This document shows positions 61,966-64,000 of a stretch of DNA of 64,000 nucleotides, piece after piece; position 1 is the stretch's first letter, and every line of letters starts with the position of its first letter. Both the position numbers and the translations under genes were made by a program. The notes below the pieces were generated by a model. It ran no database searches. It had not been told where the DNA came from and worked only from the letters and a program-made list of their open reading frames with translations. Where the stretch lies: NCBI GenBank assembly GCA_024760905.1, contig CM045733.1, positions 21,638,501 through 21,702,500 on the forward strand, read 5' to 3'. The stretch comes from Plotosus lineatus. Lineage: Eukaryota; Chordata; Actinopteri; Siluriformes; Plotosidae.

Positions 61966-62960
61966 GTGCTTTCCTTTCCAAAACATTAGATACTGTTGCG
62001 CAGGGTCTGCCTACATGTCTAATGGCTTTTGCTGCCTGTGCCATGATGGTTCAGGATGCTGAGAAATTGGTTCTCTCTCATCCTATGATTTTACATTCCT
62101 CACATAAGGTTAAACAAGTTCTATAGAATCTAGAAACACAACACATTACCATGCAGCAATGCTCCGGTTATGAGACTATTCTACGTTCTACCAGTAATCT
62201 AGTGATCAAAGCCACTTCATCCTTTGACACGCTAGGTCATGGCCCTGCGTGTCTAATCAATGCCCAGGACAATACCCTGGATGATCCAGATCATAATTGT
62301 ATTTCTGAAACCATTCATTCTACTATTATTGGGGCTGATCTCTTATCTGCACTCTTGGAAGAGGGGAGGACACTCTTTGTAGATGGCTCATGTTCTCAAT
62401 CCTCAGACAGTATTTTCCACTGTGGCTATTCTGTCTGATCTCTTCCTAATATTGTCACTGAAGCTAATGCTCTTCCTTGTACTTCTGCTCAAGCTGCAGA
62501 ACTCTTCACACTCACACGTGCTTGTGTTCTCTCTCAAGGTCAGGATGTCACCATCTACACAGACTCATGCTACGTTTTCAGCAATGTGCACAATTTTGGT
62601 CGAATAGCCGTCAGTATGTTTCTGTCCCCTGCTAAAGGGTTGTGACAGGAAGGGCATCTGAGGTAAAAACCTGTGCCAAATCAAATGTGCGAATCAGATG
62701 ATTCACTGTGGCGACTCCCGAAAAAAAAGGGAAAAAGCCGAAAGGAAGAAAGAAAGAAATGGCAATCTCAAGGCTTCCAATCGGCTGATGGTAAGCCTAT
62801 TTCTCATTCTACGCTGGTACAAAATTTAATCAATGCCTGTTATCTTCCCCATACTTTAGCCATAGTAAAGACTGAAGTCCATTCTACGGGGGACAGCCCG
62901 GAGGTCAAAGGTAACTCTTTGGCTGACAGGATTGCAAAGGAGGCGGGAAAGGGGGGTCAA
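61966..62960 (+). pseudogene. Retrovirus-like pol: RT end and RNase H
   Basis: Old copy of a class I (gamma/epsilon-like) endogenous retrovirus or close LTR relative. RT connection domain at about 61966-62130 (one stop near 62124), then RNase H. The four acidic catalytic positions are visible: VDGS near 62379, AAEL near 62494, YTDS near 62556, and NSLAD near 62912-62926. Two frame changes and a SINE-like insert at 62607-62758 break it. It replaces array DNA from about 61961; no 5' LTR, gag or protease is seen, so the left side is truncated. Confidence 0.75.
62607..62758 (+). mobile_element. SINE with RTE-like tail, nested in RNase H
   Basis: Second member of the family at 16469-16715. It starts in the SINE body (GCCGTCAGTATGTTTCTG), switches to the RTE leader (GACAGGAAGGGCATCTGAG) and ends with the RTE 3' box (CTGTGGCGACTCCCGAA ... 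AGCCGAAAGGAAG) and a GAAA repeat. It splits the RNase H codons between FGRI and WQSQG, which become continuous once it is skipped. The target duplication is not clear. Confidence 0.8.
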
Positions 62961-63139
62961 ATTTTCCCAAACATGGACCCTACCAAGTGCAATACCTCGT
63001 TTTTATCCAGCTCTCTCATTTCTGATTTAGACTTACGTTCTCTTCAATTGTCGGCCTCACCATCGGATTCAGCCTTTTGACAGACACAAGGCGCCTCGGT
63101 GGCCTCAGATGGCTTTTGATATACCAAAGATGGCCATCT

Positions 63140-63939
63140 ATGTCTTCCATCTCACTGTCTACCATTTCTCGTGCAAGAGTTTCATGGTATTACACACCAC
63201 GCACAAAGAGGGGTTAAGGAGGATATGAACAAACATTTTTGTATTGCAAACCTAAATAGTTTAGTGGACTCAATTATAACTAGATGCCTCATATGTTCAC
63301 AAAATAATCCTACCCTGCAAATAGCAAAAAACGAATGTCTCCCTACACCTACCTCTCCATTCTTGGAGTGGCAAATTGATTTTATGCACATGACAAAATG
63401 TGGAACAGACAAATACTTGTTGGTCATAGTGGATAAGTTCTCCAGATGGGTGGAAGTGTTTCCATGCACCCGGGAGAACCACCTTTCACCTCACGAATTA
63501 CACAATCTCTCTGTAAATACATGTCTCTTAACTGGTATTTTCATATACCCTACCACCCACAGTCATTGGGCATGGTCGAGAGGACTAATTGAACCATTAA
63601 AGACAAATTGACTAAAGCCATGCAGGTTGATCTATTGGCCGGAATTTGCATGACCGCTCGTGAAAGCCTGGCAGGCTGTTCACCGTATGAACTCATTTTT
63701 AGTCGACCTTTACCTCAACTGTGGAGAAAAGGTAAGTCAGCCCTGGGTACATCTGATTTACCAGTACACATGGATGAGTACTCTGCTGCCCTAATTGACA
63801 AATTTCATGAGTTATGGACGGATGAAAACAAATCCTCACCGTTACCACCTCCTGTGCCCACTCACCCATTTCATGTGGGGGACATGGTGTTGGTACAACT
63901 GTTTAACCGCTCAGGACAATTAGGTGAGCCTAAATAGAG
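63140..63939 (+). pseudogene. Retrovirus-like integrase, broken, runs to window edge
   Basis: N-terminal zinc site (HGITH near 63183, CLIC near 63285), first catalytic Asp (WQIDFMH near 63372-63390) and KFSRWVEVF follow. The part with the second catalytic Asp is missing through a deletion near 63475-63500. The catalytic Glu block (MVER) is seen near 63572-63583 in another frame, followed by a C-terminal frame 63608-63937 with a HVGDMVLVQ block. Not functional; the 3' part lies outside the window. Confidence 0.75.
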
Positions 63940-64000
63940 TATGCCAGCAGAAGTGGTCGCCATTACTCGAACTTCTTTCTTAACAGATTTATTTCCACAG

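Noticed and set aside
1..64000. A bacterial or phage defence system, operon or integron.
   Set aside because: No operon-like packing, no Shine-Dalgarno pattern; vertebrate tRNA genes and retroelements make this a eukaryotic nuclear region.

Overview
This window looks like animal nuclear DNA, most likely from a ray-finned fish. It is dense in vertebrate-type tRNA-Ala genes, tRNA-derived SINEs and fish-type retroelements (L2-like and RTE-like LINEs, a restriction-endonuclease-type LINE, Tc1, piggyBac, and retrovirus-like pol). I see no intact host protein gene. Long open frames are pieces of transposable elements, and most short ones are shadows.

The main structure is a degenerate tandem array. 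About eight copies (here U1 to U8) of a composite unit of roughly 7.5 kb follow each other: U1 about 1-6122 (partial), U2 6123-12311, U3 12312-22841, U4 22842-32453, U5 32454-40156, U6 40157-50185, U7 50186-57670, U8 57671-61736. A full unit, left to right, holds: a plus-strand tRNA-Ala relic, AT-rich spacer, a plus-strand tRNA-derived SINE, a minus-strand tRNA-Ala relic, a minus-strand tRNA-Ala gene (slot b), another minus-strand relic, the 5' half of an L2-like LINE (minus), a spacer called N here, the C-terminal half of a Tc1 transposase (minus), spacers O/P with a small exon-like open frame, the 3' end of a LINE ORF2 (plus), and a second minus-strand tRNA-Ala gene (slot a). Fifteen tRNA-Ala loci are present, ten well preserved. 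Slot a is always anticodon TGC; some slot b copies carry CGC.

Later insertions and deletions distort single units: an R2/NeSL/HERO-like LINE in U1, a SINE flanked by target duplications in U2, an internally deleted piggyBac plus a 3-kb RTE in U3, a 1.2-kb probable solo LTR and a rearranged tandem RTE in U4, a SINE and a 151-bp MITE in U5, two RTE insertions in U6, and an RTE 3' fragment in U7. Shared insertions and deletions between units show that the array grew by repeated duplication after some elements had landed. At 61.96 kb the array breaks off into a decayed retrovirus-like pol (end of RT, RNase H, integrase) that runs off the right edge.

All coordinates of repeat edges are by eye and carry an error of several bases unless a target-site duplication fixes them.
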